7,298 bases of DNA from an uncultured Cocleimonas sp. (lineage in GTDB: Bacteria > Pseudomonadota > Gammaproteobacteria > Thiotrichales > Thiotrichaceae), in NCBI GenBank assembly GCA_938041705.1, contig CALISP010000273.1, positions 1-7,298 of the forward strand, in the 5' to 3' direction. The position numbers and the translations under genes are program-made. Positions 1-5,592 of this stretch are shown here, in pieces (within the stretch, counting starts at the first letter, position 1; each line of letters begins with the position of its first letter). Below the pieces are notes generated by a model. It had not been told where the DNA came from and made no database searches. It saw only the letters and a list, made by a program, of their open reading frames with translations.

Positions 1-564
1 TTTTGCGCCAGAAATATTAGAAGCGTATATCACAGTCAATAAGACTGTATCTTGGTCAATTAACTTAGTAATTTCTTCAACATCGACACCACCTGTGATT
101 GCATTACTTTTTGCAACTCTAAGTTCATGACCCGTTCTTTCGGAATTTAGCTCCATCGCATCATAGGCTGATGGATGTTCCAAAACCGTTGTTACCATAT
201 TCGAACCAGAAATATGGTCTGTAATAACTCGCACCATATCAAACATTGCTTTAGAAGCCGTAAGCGCAGTGTAAACAGAGCCACCTTCGACATTCAGCAT
301 CATCTTAAACTCTTCCTGTCCTTTGTCTTGCACACTTTGCAAATAGACAGCAGTGTCATGAATACGCTCAGGGCAATCAGGCGTAGCGGCAAGATTGGCG
401 TAAGCTTCAATGCATTTTTTTAATCTAAAAGATCCACCCGCATTATCAAAAAATAAACGTCGACGACCATTTAAATCTACATCAACATAATGAAATGCAT
501 CTTTTACAGATTGCATTAGATCGTCTGTAAAAAATTGCCCTTCTTTAGAGTTTGAGGTCTTCAT
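1..564 (-). CDS. Class V aminotransferase / cysteine desulfurase-like PLP enzyme (N-terminal 188 codons, 3' end outside window)
   Basis: The frame is open from the ATG at 564 (read leftwards) to the window edge, exactly 188 codons, so the gene is cut by the window and not by a stop. Recognisable family features are an N-terminal LNGRRRLFFDNAGGS block (residues 31-45), matching the 'yhDNAa' entry motif of SufS/Csd-type enzymes. Around residues 127-133 there is VLEHPSA, the position of the EHHSN-like segment whose histidine stacks on PLP. Near residues 174-186 there is LLTVIYASNISGA, equivalent to the 'hvSNxxG' strand. The catalytic lysine lies beyond the edge. The FDNAGGS form suggests the cysteine desulfurase-like branch rather than housekeeping IscS/SufS, and no suf or isc genes are adjacent. 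A weak GAG Shine-Dalgarno lies about 9 nt before the ATG. Family is fairly certain; the substrate (cysteine, another amino acid, or an epimerase-type reaction) is open. Confidence 0.85.
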   Translation of the reverse strand, partial: MKTSNSKEGQFFTDDLMQSVKDAFHYVDVDLNGRRRLFFDNAGGSFRLKKCIEAYANLAATPDCPERIHDTAVYLQSVQDKGQEEFKMMLNVEGGSVYTALTASKAMFDMVRVITDHISGSNMVTTVLEHPSAYDAMELNSERTGHELRVAKSNAITGGVDVEEITKLIDQDTVLLTVIYASNISGAK

Positions 565-618
565 AATATTTCTCGCAGAGACGGTTAACTAAGAACTATG
601 GAATCTATATTGTTACTG

Positions 619-649
619 ATGAATTAATCATAGCAAATTATTAATTCAT
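619..649. promoter_or_regulatory. Inverted repeat with T-N11-A geometry upstream of the PLP enzyme gene
   Basis: Perfect 10-bp arms ATGAATTAAT (619-628) and ATTAATTCAT (640-649) are separated by 11 bp, so the inner bases form a T-N11-A dyad as in LysR-type operators. It lies 55-85 bp upstream of the PLP enzyme start codon, in the right place for control of that gene. The low complexity of AT-rich DNA lowers confidence, but a perfect 10-bp dyad is unlikely to be random. Binding by the neighbouring LysR protein is inference. Confidence 0.4.
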
Positions 650-663
650 TAACGGAGTTTGAC

Positions 664-723
664 GCTTTTTACTTTTAAGGAGTTAGAAAAGTAAAAAGCC
701 AAAAATGAAGAGGGGCTTTTTTT
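664..723 (-). terminator. Terminator region after the lysR-type gene, with two overlapping hairpins
   Basis: Read on the minus strand after the regulator's stop, the first hairpin pairs 714-721 with 693-700 (8 bp, AAAAAGCC/GGCTTTTT, 13-nt loop). It is followed by TTTTTACTTTT, an acceptable U-tract, so it can act as an intrinsic terminator. A second, perfect 13-bp hairpin pairs 687-699 with 664-676 (10-nt loop) and reuses the same central arm, so the two structures exclude one another. On the plus strand the T-run at 717-723 could also serve as a terminator tail. Confidence 0.6.
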
Positions 724-760
724 GATTGTTCAACAGTAATAAATCAATCAAATGCACACA

Positions 761-1642
761 TTATCCAATGCTTTCTTTTAGATGCTCTACAAAGCGACTC
801 GTCAACCCACCTTTTGGGGCATTGGCTGGCCAAACCGCATAAACACCAATTGATGGAAGTTTAATATCCGGTAAAACATGTATAAATTCTCCATTACTAA
901 TTTCATCCTTTGACAAAAAGTCAGGTAATGCTGCTATGCCATTGTCATTTGAAACCAGTTGCTGCATTGAATGAGCACTGTTCACTCTAATTCTTGATTT
1001 AGGTTTAAACACTCTCTTAGATTCTTTCGGAAAAGGGAATAAATGATGAAAACCAACGGACGAAAGCTCAATCCAATCCCAAGTTTCTACTTCTTCAACG
1101 GTAATCTTATTCGGTTTGGAATTTATATAGCTGGTTGACCCAACAACATGCCTTTCAACTTCGTAAAGTTTACGGGCTTTTAGGCCACTATCTTCCAGCC
1201 ACCCCATTCTAATGGCGACATCTACCCCATTTTCAATCAAGTTACTTACATTATCAGAAAAGTCTAATTTCAAACTCACACTAGAATGTAGTTTTGCAAA
1301 AGTACCAATGTGATTAACTACATCAGATTGCTGCATAACAGCCGGTAGCGCAATGCTTAGCTCGCCAATTATCTGTGTAGACTGATTTGTCGCGACACTA
1401 AAAAAATCTTCTGCGGCCTCTATCATTGCGTGCGCTGAAACAAGCAAAGCTTCACCATCAGAGGTCAATGATAGTTTACGTGTCGATCTGTAAAGCAGAG
1501 CTACCCCAAGTTCCTCTTCTAATTTTGCAATGTGATGACTAACTACGGATGGTGATAGATGTAGAACGTCAGCAGCAGCACGAAATGAACCTTGTTCTAC
1601 AGTTTTTGCAAAAATAGCAATTTGTCTAAGTTGATTAAGCAT
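761..1642 (-). CDS. LysR-type transcriptional regulator
   Basis: A complete 293-residue protein, normal for LysR-type regulators. Residues 1-60 form the winged helix-turn-helix: the segment FAKTVEQGSFRAAADVLHLS is followed by PSVVSHHIAKLEEELGVALL and then YRSTRKLSLTSDG, which is the textbook LysR DNA-binding signature. Residues from about 90 onward match the type 2 periplasmic-binding-like effector domain, including GELSIALP, NGVDVAIRMGWLEDSGLKARKL and the GIAALPDFL segment near the C-terminus. The overall pattern resembles the CrgA/DmlR-like subgroup. The start at 1642 is supported by AAGAGGA 7 nt upstream; the ATG 4 nt further upstream is in another frame and stops after three codons. It is divergent from the seven-gene plus-strand cluster across a 147-bp gap and is its likely regulator. 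It probably also autoregulates, as is common in the family. The co-inducer is unknown. Confidence 0.95.
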   Translation of the reverse strand: MLNQLRQIAIFAKTVEQGSFRAAADVLHLSPSVVSHHIAKLEEELGVALLYRSTRKLSLTSDGEALLVSAHAMIEAAEDFFSVATNQSTQIIGELSIALPAVMQQSDVVNHIGTFAKLHSSVSLKLDFSDNVSNLIENGVDVAIRMGWLEDSGLKARKLYEVERHVVGSTSYINSKPNKITVEEVETWDWIELSSVGFHHLFPFPKESKRVFKPKSRIRVNSAHSMQQLVSNDNGIAALPDFLSKDEISNGEFIHVLPDIKLPSIGVYAVWPANAPKGGLTSRFVEHLKESIG

Positions 1643-1654
1643 TCATGAGTCCTC

Positions 1655-1675
1655 TTGATTAACGCATTTTATCGA
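1655..1675. promoter_or_regulatory. Candidate LysR-type recognition site (TTGAT-N11-ATCGA)
   Basis: TTGAT (1655-1659) and ATCGA (1671-1675) form an imperfect dyad with exactly 11 bp between the inner T and A, the LysR-box geometry. Its centre (about 1665) lies roughly 70 bp upstream of the predicted transcription start near 1735, where LysR-type recognition sites normally sit. It also overlaps the leader of the regulator gene, consistent with autoregulation. One mismatch and AT-rich surroundings keep this a candidate. Confidence 0.4.
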
Positions 1676-1699
1676 ATTATGAAATTAATTAAAGGCATA

Positions 1700-1728
1700 T
1701 TATCAATCAATCGAAGAGTCTCTAGAAT
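1700..1728 (+). promoter_or_regulatory. Predicted sigma70-type promoter of the plus-strand cluster
   Basis: TTATCA (1700-1705, 4/6 to the -35 consensus) and TAGAAT (1723-1728, 5/6 to the -10 consensus) are separated by an optimal 17 bp. Transcription would begin near 1735, giving a leader of about 55 nt before the ATG at 1790. The weak -35 fits a promoter needing an activator. Confidence 0.5.
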
Positions 1729-1734
1729 GTGTCC

Positions 1735-1744
1735 TGTAGCTACA
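1735..1744. promoter_or_regulatory. 10-bp perfect palindrome TGTAGCTACA at the predicted transcription start
   Basis: A perfect 10-bp palindrome sits at the predicted start of transcription. It could be part of a protein-binding site or of the 5' end of the transcript. A 10-bp palindrome alone is not strong evidence. Confidence 0.2.
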
Positions 1745-1761
1745 AAAAAGTAACTGCTCAA

Positions 1762-1775
1762 TTTAATTAATTAAA
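1762..1775. repeat. 14-bp perfect palindrome TTTAATTAATTAAA in the leader of the first cluster gene
   Basis: The palindrome ends two bases before the AAAGG ribosome-binding site (1777-1781). Its last 11 bases (AATTAATTAAA) recur at 1683-1693, 82 bp upstream and on the other side of the promoter. It could be an operator half of a looped arrangement or simply AT-rich leader DNA. Confidence 0.25.
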
Positions 1776-1789
1776 CAAAGGTACATTTC

Positions 1790-2293
1790 ATGAATATTTT
1801 CAAAAAGATTTTTGCAGTATGTATGGTTGCAACACTGCCACTAATAGCCGCTGGAACTGCATCTGCAACAGACGCTACATTGACAAAAGATCAGGCAACA
1901 GTACAAACGTTTTATGATCTTCTAAGCAATCCAGCTTCTGCAGCTGCGGCAAAAGTGTTTAGTGCGAATACTACTGAAGGCTGGGAAAGTATTGGAAACT
2001 ACTCAGGAAAGAATAAAACCAAAGGTGCATTTTTAGGCCAGATGGGTTACTTCGCTAAATTAATCCCTGACTTAAAATGGAACGTTGAAGAAATGATTCA
2101 ATCAGGTAATCGCGTAGTAGTAAGAAGCCGTGCAACAGGAATTCCAAAAGGTCCTTTATTTGGTGTTGATGGAAAAGGAAAAGGCTTCGACATTATGACT
2201 ATCGATATTCATACAATCGAGAATGGCAAAATCTCAACGACTTACCATATCGAAGATTGGGCAGGTGCGCTTAAGCAGTTAAAAGGTAAGTAA
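1790..2293 (+). CDS. Exported SnoaL-like 'ester cyclase' domain protein (NTF2-like fold)
   Basis: A 167-residue protein. Residues 1-26 are a clear Sec signal peptide (KK charge, hydrophobic core, ASA cleavage before TDAT), so the protein is probably periplasmic or secreted. The mature part (about residues 35-167) is one NTF2-like domain of the SnoaL polyketide-cyclase/ester-cyclase type. Recognisable segments are QTFYDLLSNP, GWESIGNYSGKNK, IPDLKWNVEEMI, VVVRSRATG.P.GPLFGV and FDIMTIDIHTIENGKI, followed by YHIEDWAGALKQL. In this fold family such segments line a small-molecule pocket, but catalytic activity cannot be assumed. AAAGG 8 nt before the ATG supports the start. It is the first gene of the cluster and nearest the predicted regulated promoter. 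Its domain is repeated, 118 of 133 residues identical, at the C-terminus of the next gene's product. Confidence 0.85.
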   Translation: MNIFKKIFAVCMVATLPLIAAGTASATDATLTKDQATVQTFYDLLSNPASAAAAKVFSANTTEGWESIGNYSGKNKTKGAFLGQMGYFAKLIPDLKWNVEEMIQSGNRVVVRSRATGIPKGPLFGVDGKGKGFDIMTIDIHTIENGKISTTYHIEDWAGALKQLKGK

Positions 2294-2299
2294 ACCTTA

Positions 2300-2330
2300 T
2301 AAGGCTGGTCAATATAATTTGCCAGCCTTA
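2300..2330 (+). terminator. Hairpin between the first two cluster genes (weak terminator or processing signal)
   Basis: Perfect 9-bp arms TAAGGCTGG (2300-2308) and CCAGCCTTA (2322-2330) with a 13-nt loop lie 7 bp after the stop codon. Only ATTTG follows, so the U-tract is poor. It more likely attenuates read-through or protects the upstream mRNA end than stops all transcription. Confidence 0.45.
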
Positions 2331-2361
2331 ATTTGAACATACAAATATATAGGAAATTACT

Positions 2362-3255
2362 ATGAAGTTTATTTATTCAATATTACTAGCAGGATTGGTC
2401 GTAACTAGTATTACAGGTGTAACTCATGCCGATGAACAATCAGATAAAACTCTTAAAGTAGCTGAATCATTTTTAAAAGCAGCAGGTAGTGGTGATGGTA
2501 AAAAGCTTAATGAATTGATGAGTGATGATTTTGTTTGGCACAACGAAGGAGATAAAAGAATACCTTGGATTGGCCCATGGGAAGGTAAAGAAAAAGTGAT
2601 GGGTACTTTTATGCCGGCATTCGGTGCAGGATTAAAAGTAACGAGTTGGAGTACTGATTATAGTTTTTCCAAAGCTGATCAAGCCGTATTCATGGGTTCT
2701 ATGAGCGCCATTGCAAATAACACGGGAATCGATACTGGCAAATTCACATGGGCTGTTCGTGTCCATGTCGAAGATGACAAAGTGAAAAGCTGGAATTGGA
2801 TGGAAGACAGTTATGCCGTTTCAAAAGCATACAACAGTAAGCCTATTGATAATAAAGAGACCGTTCAAACGTTCTACGATTTATTAAGTAATCCGAGTTC
2901 TGCCGCAGCGGCAAAAACGTTCAGCATGAATACAACTGATGGCTGGGAAAGTATCGGTAATTACTCTGGTAAAAATAAATCGAAAGGTGCGTTTTTAGGC
3001 CAGATGGGTTACTTCGCTAAATTAATCCCAGACCTTAAATGGAATGTTGAAGAAATGATCGAAGAAGGTAATCGCGTAATTGTACGAAGTCGTGCAACAG
3101 GAATACCAGCAGGTCCATTGTTTGGTGTTGATGGAAAAGGCAAAGGTTTCGATATTATGACTATCGATATTCATACCATTGAGAACGGTAAAATTACGAT
3201 GACTTACCATATTGAAGATTGGTCTGGAGCCTTACAACAGTTAAAAGGTAAATAA
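2362..3255 (+). CDS. Exported two-domain NTF2/SnoaL-like protein (fusion)
   Basis: A 297-residue protein. Residues 1-23 are a signal peptide (cleavage after VTHA). Residues about 26-150 form one NTF2-like domain of the SnoaL_2/ketosteroid-isomerase-related type, with FLKAAGSGDGKKLNELMSDD, then FVWHNEGD, the GPWEGKEKV segment and a FTWAVRVHVEDDKVKSW strand pair. A short linker (about 151-164) leads to a second domain (165-297) of the ester-cyclase type that is 89% identical to residues 35-167 of the preceding gene's product. The two halves of this protein are only distantly alike, so this is a fusion and not an internal duplication. AGGA at 2351-2354 sits 7 nt before the ATG. It is 68 bp downstream of its paralogue and most likely co-transcribed with it. 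The C-terminal copy probably arose by tandem duplication. Likely periplasmic; biochemical role unknown. Confidence 0.85.
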   Translation: MKFIYSILLAGLVVTSITGVTHADEQSDKTLKVAESFLKAAGSGDGKKLNELMSDDFVWHNEGDKRIPWIGPWEGKEKVMGTFMPAFGAGLKVTSWSTDYSFSKADQAVFMGSMSAIANNTGIDTGKFTWAVRVHVEDDKVKSWNWMEDSYAVSKAYNSKPIDNKETVQTFYDLLSNPSSAAAAKTFSMNTTDGWESIGNYSGKNKSKGAFLGQMGYFAKLIPDLKWNVEEMIEEGNRVIVRSRATGIPAGPLFGVDGKGKGFDIMTIDIHTIENGKITMTYHIEDWSGALQQLKGK

Positions 3256-3267
3256 AATTTAAGATGC

Positions 3268-3293
3268 GCTGATCGGTGTAAGCATCGGTCAGC
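3268..3293 (+). terminator. Strong hairpin after the fusion gene
   Basis: An 11-bp stem (3268-3278 with 3283-3293, including two G-U pairs in RNA) closes a TAAG tetraloop 12 bp after the stop codon. The following TTGCGTTTAT is only a poor U-tract, so partial termination or 3'-end protection is more likely than full termination. Confidence 0.5.
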
Positions 3294-3379
3294 TTGCGTT
3301 TATCAAATTACTGATGCTGTATAGAGAATTTATAACGGCAAAAAAGCTGATTATTTCATACGGTGTCGATTTCTAAAAA

Positions 3380-3383
3380 AGGA
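3380..3383 (+). promoter_or_regulatory. Ribosome-binding site that decides the beta-barrel gene's start
   Basis: AGGA, within AAAAAAGGA, lies 6 nt before the ATG at 3390. The GTG at 3363 in the same frame has no comparable site and would put nine charged residues in front of a complete signal peptide, so the ATG is preferred. Confidence 0.7.
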
Positions 3384-3389
3384 ATAAAA

Positions 3390-4112
3390 ATGAAATCATT
3401 AAGAACATTACTTCTGCTCGCATCGTTAACCGTTGCGAGCACTTCAACACCTTTGTTCGCAGAAGGGTTTTATGGAACAGCATTAATTGGAAAAAGCTCT
3501 CAAGAAACAGATTCAGAAGCATATGGTAATAATATTGCTATAGATCCAAGTTTTCCAGTGGCATTTAGCAGCGGTGATGGCAACGTAGGTGCGATAGGTG
3601 TCGGTTATTCTTTTAATAATACGTTTCGAGTAGAAGGACGACTAGGTCATCGAAATGGTGATATTAATAGTGAAAAAGCCGGTACTGGTGAACGCGATGG
3701 TGAAGAATTCATTCTAGATGGTGAAATCAAAAGCACCACACTAACGGTTGAAGGGTTTTATGATTTTAAAACCACTTCTGCTTTTAAACCCTACCTAAAG
3801 GCTGGTTTGGGTGTCTCACGAAATCGTTATTCAGGAAAGCTTGGTGGTGCTGGTGTAGCGGCATTTGACCCATTTGATGGTGTTGTTGATGGTTTTTACG
3901 ATGGTTATGCTGATGAAAGATCAACTGAATTCACTTGGAATGTCGGTTTAGGTGCTACTTACGCGATTAATAAGAAAGTAAATTTAGTCGCTGAATATCA
4001 ATATATTTCATTGGGTGATGCCAAAACAGGTCAAGATGGTTTTACTGATGGATTTCAAATAGATGGTGCAAGCGCTAATGAGTTTCAGGTAGGGCTGCAA
4101 ATTAATTTTTAA
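3390..4112 (+). CDS. Outer-membrane beta-barrel protein (OmpA-like/OMP_b-brl type)
   Basis: A 240-residue protein from the ATG at 3390. Residues 1-24 are a signal peptide (KSLR charge, leucine-rich core, LFA cleavage before EGFYG). The mature chain alternates short amphipathic strands with polar loops: EGFYGTALIGKSS, VGAIGVGYSFNNTFRVEGRLG, STTLTVEGFYDF, FKPYLKAGLGVSRN, FTWNVGLGATYAIN, VNLVAEYQYISLG and NEFQVGLQINF. This is the pattern of small eight-stranded porins of the opacity/OmpX-like type. The C-terminal phenylalanine after alternating hydrophobics is the BAM-complex assembly signal. Two extracellular-type loops are rich in Asp and Gly (DPFDGVVDGFYDGYADE and GQDGFTDGF), perhaps cation-binding. 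No OmpA peptidoglycan-binding domain follows. It could let a small molecule through or act as a surface receptor; the sequence does not decide. Confidence 0.88.
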   Translation: MKSLRTLLLLASLTVASTSTPLFAEGFYGTALIGKSSQETDSEAYGNNIAIDPSFPVAFSSGDGNVGAIGVGYSFNNTFRVEGRLGHRNGDINSEKAGTGERDGEEFILDGEIKSTTLTVEGFYDFKTTSAFKPYLKAGLGVSRNRYSGKLGGAGVAAFDPFDGVVDGFYDGYADERSTEFTWNVGLGATYAINKKVNLVAEYQYISLGDAKTGQDGFTDGFQIDGASANEFQVGLQINF

Positions 4113-4127
4113 ATCTATTTAAAGACA

Positions 4128-4155
4128 CATTTCTCCTAAATGCTTAGGAGAAATG
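4128..4155 (+). promoter_or_regulatory. Perfect 12-bp stem-loop before the SIP-family gene
   Basis: CATTTCTCCTAA (4128-4139) and TTAGGAGAAATG (4144-4155) are perfectly complementary around an ATGC tetraloop. No U-run follows (ATAGTACTAG), so it is not a typical terminator. The right arm contains AGGAG and an ATG. It lies 15 bp after the beta-barrel stop and about 30 bp before the next start, so it may be an mRNA-processing or stability element. Confidence 0.55.
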
Positions 4156-4188
4156 ATAGTACTAGAAATAGATAAGGATCCATTATGA
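4153..4188 (+). other. Possible 11-codon leader ORF overlapping the next start
   Basis: An ATG inside the stem-loop opens a frame encoding MIVLEIDKDPL. Its TGA overlaps the ATG of the next gene in the coupled form ATGA. The AGGAG in front is only 2 nt from the ATG, too close for efficient initiation, so this may be chance. Confidence 0.12.
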
Positions 4189-4982
4189 GCATCATCGATA
4201 GAGTAAAAAGCATTAAAAACAGGCGAATATCTAGAAAGTTGCAGGTTAAGTCAGCTTTTAATTTAACGCCAAATATGCGTCGAGTGACTTTACATGGTGA
4301 TGCATTGGCAGGCTTTCCAAAAGAATCGGAAGGTGCGTACATTAAACTACTGTTTAATCAAACGGGACAAGAAAAGCCCGTTATGCGCACTTACACCATT
4401 GCTCAACAACGCACATCACAAAATGAAATTGATGTGGATTTTATGTTGCACGGTAGTAATCATGATGATAATAGCGATATTCAAGGTATCGCTGCACCTT
4501 GGTCGGTAAAGGCAAAAACAGGTGATGCTATTACGTTAATGGGTCCAGGACCAACTAAGTTTATTAACCTAAATGCTGATTATTTTTTATTGGCCGCAGA
4601 TATGACCGCGTTACCAGCTTTAACGGCTAACCTTAAAACTTTGGCTGATAATGCCACTGGAAAAGTATTTATAGAAATACTTACAGAATCAGACAAGCAA
4701 AACTTACAAAAACCAGAAGATATCGAGATTCATTGGATTATCAATAAAGCACCTGGTTCAGATGAATCACCCTTATTTAATGCAATTAAAAACGCACAAT
4801 GGCTAGGTGCCAATACTGCCACATGGGTTGCTTGCGAATTCAAAACGATGAAAAAGCTTCGTCAATTCTTGAAGGAAGAGCGAGCTATAGAAAAGACGCA
4901 TCTTTATGTCTCAAGTTATTGGAAAAAAGGAAATACCGAAGAGGAACATAAAGTCGCGAAACAAGCTGATTCAATCGATTAA
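4185..4982 (+). CDS. Siderophore-interacting protein (SIP) family FAD-binding oxidoreductase
   Basis: A 265-residue protein, typical for the SIP/ViuB family of flavin-dependent ferric-chelate reductases, with no signal peptide (cytoplasmic). An N-terminal beta-barrel FAD domain (about residues 17-127) has MRRVTLHGDAL, the FAD-contacting MRTYTI (67-72, R-x-Y-T), DFMLHG (85-90) and GDAITLMGPGPTKF (113-126). The C-terminal NAD(P)H-binding domain follows with FLLAADMTALPALTANL (134-150), WVACEF (204-209) and YVSSYWKKGNTEEEH (231-245), matching the family's GDETALPA, WxAGE and SYWxxGxxEEEH segments. Two usual glycines are changed: AAD for AGD and ACE for AGE. AAGGA 6 nt before the ATG supports the start. 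No siderophore synthesis or uptake genes lie in the window, so the natural electron acceptor may be an iron chelate or another small molecule linked to the cluster. Confidence 0.88.
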   Translation: MSIIDRVKSIKNRRISRKLQVKSAFNLTPNMRRVTLHGDALAGFPKESEGAYIKLLFNQTGQEKPVMRTYTIAQQRTSQNEIDVDFMLHGSNHDDNSDIQGIAAPWSVKAKTGDAITLMGPGPTKFINLNADYFLLAADMTALPALTANLKTLADNATGKVFIEILTESDKQNLQKPEDIEIHWIINKAPGSDESPLFNAIKNAQWLGANTATWVACEFKTMKKLRQFLKEERAIEKTHLYVSSYWKKGNTEEEHKVAKQADSID

Positions 4983-5046
4983 ATTATAAAAATTAATGAA
5001 ACAATAAATAGAGAAACTTCATAAATTTCGACGAGGAAAACAGAAC

Positions 5047-5592
5047 ATGAAATTACTAACAAGAGTGCTTAAAATAATAGCTGTCTTGCTTATTTTTAAG
5101 GTCAATATAGTAGCATGGGCAGACACAGAAATTCCAAACCGAAATGGACCCAAACCAGAAACTACCTCTGGTGTTCCTCATATTCAAATCGGTGTATCTG
5201 AGAAAGCTGAATTAACAAAACTATTCTTACAAAAAGTAGCACGTATTCCAGGTGTTGATATTCGCGGAACTGTTATATCCCTACCAGGGGCAAAGGGCTT
5301 TTGGTTGACCAAGGATACACCTATAACGCAAAACCAAGCGATTGTAAAAGGAAGAGAGTTTGCTCATATCCACCCAGACGGAAGCTTACATGCATCGTTA
5401 CCTCCTAAATTAGCTAAACAAGCGATTAAAGCTGGTTGGGCCATTTCTCATCCGTGGTCAAATCAACGCGAAGGTTGGGAAGGGTTCGTAATGTTATATA
5501 CACCTCAATCTGAAGATGAAATGAAGATTGTTTTTGAACTTACTTTAGCCTCTTACAATTATGTAACCGGCTTAAACGTCTATATCGATTAA
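5047..5592 (+). CDS. Exported DUF5519 / 'luciferase domain' family protein
   Basis: A 181-residue protein. Residues 1-25 are a signal peptide (KLLTRVLK, hydrophobic core, cleavage after VAWA). The C-terminal two thirds match what I recall of the DUF5519/luciferase-domain family: REFAHIHPDGSLHASLPP (103-120) with clustered His107, His109 and His115, then AIKAGWAISHPW (126-137), and MLYTPQSEDEMKIVFELTLA with ASYNYVTG at the end. The histidine cluster could bind a metal, but no activity is established for the family as far as I know, and the family name does not imply bioluminescence. The start is supported by GAGGAAA about 8 nt upstream. It lies 64 bp after the SIP-family gene and 26 bp before the methyltransferase gene, so it belongs to the same transcription block. 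Export is firm; family assignment moderate; function unknown. Confidence 0.75.
   Translation: MKLLTRVLKIIAVLLIFKVNIVAWADTEIPNRNGPKPETTSGVPHIQIGVSEKAELTKLFLQKVARIPGVDIRGTVISLPGAKGFWLTKDTPITQNQAIVKGREFAHIHPDGSLHASLPPKLAKQAIKAGWAISHPWSNQREGWEGFVMLYTPQSEDEMKIVFELTLASYNYVTGLNVYID

Noticed and set aside
175..423. Plus-strand ORF of 82 codons
   Set aside because: It lies antisense within the PLP enzyme gene, which has clear family motifs, and its own product has no recognisable features.
3022..3210. Minus-strand ORF of 62 codons inside the fusion gene
   Set aside because: It is a shadow of the conserved ester-cyclase domain on the other strand, with no ribosome-binding site or protein-like composition.
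3308..3336. Possible internal promoter TTACTG-17-TATAAC before the beta-barrel gene
   Set aside because: The -10 is good (5/6) but the -35 matches only 2/6, and such -10 boxes are common by chance in AT-rich gaps. An internal promoter is possible but not supported enough to list.
3363..3389. GTG start nine codons upstream for the beta-barrel gene
   Set aside because: The ATG at 3390 has a good AGGA site and begins a complete signal peptide; the extension adds a charged stretch before it.
4136..4509. Minus-strand ORF 4136-4342 and plus-strand ORF 4294-4509
   Set aside because: Both overlap the start of the SIP-family gene in other frames; the SIP motifs show which frame is real.
4185..5592. 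Siderophore uptake or synthesis locus
   Set aside because: Only the SIP-family reductase suggests this. There is no TonB-dependent receptor, ABC transporter, NRPS/NIS enzyme or clear Fur box in the window.
5047..5592. Bioluminescence role for the 'luciferase domain' protein
   Set aside because: The family name is historical; no luxAB-like or other light-producing gene is present and the protein is exported.
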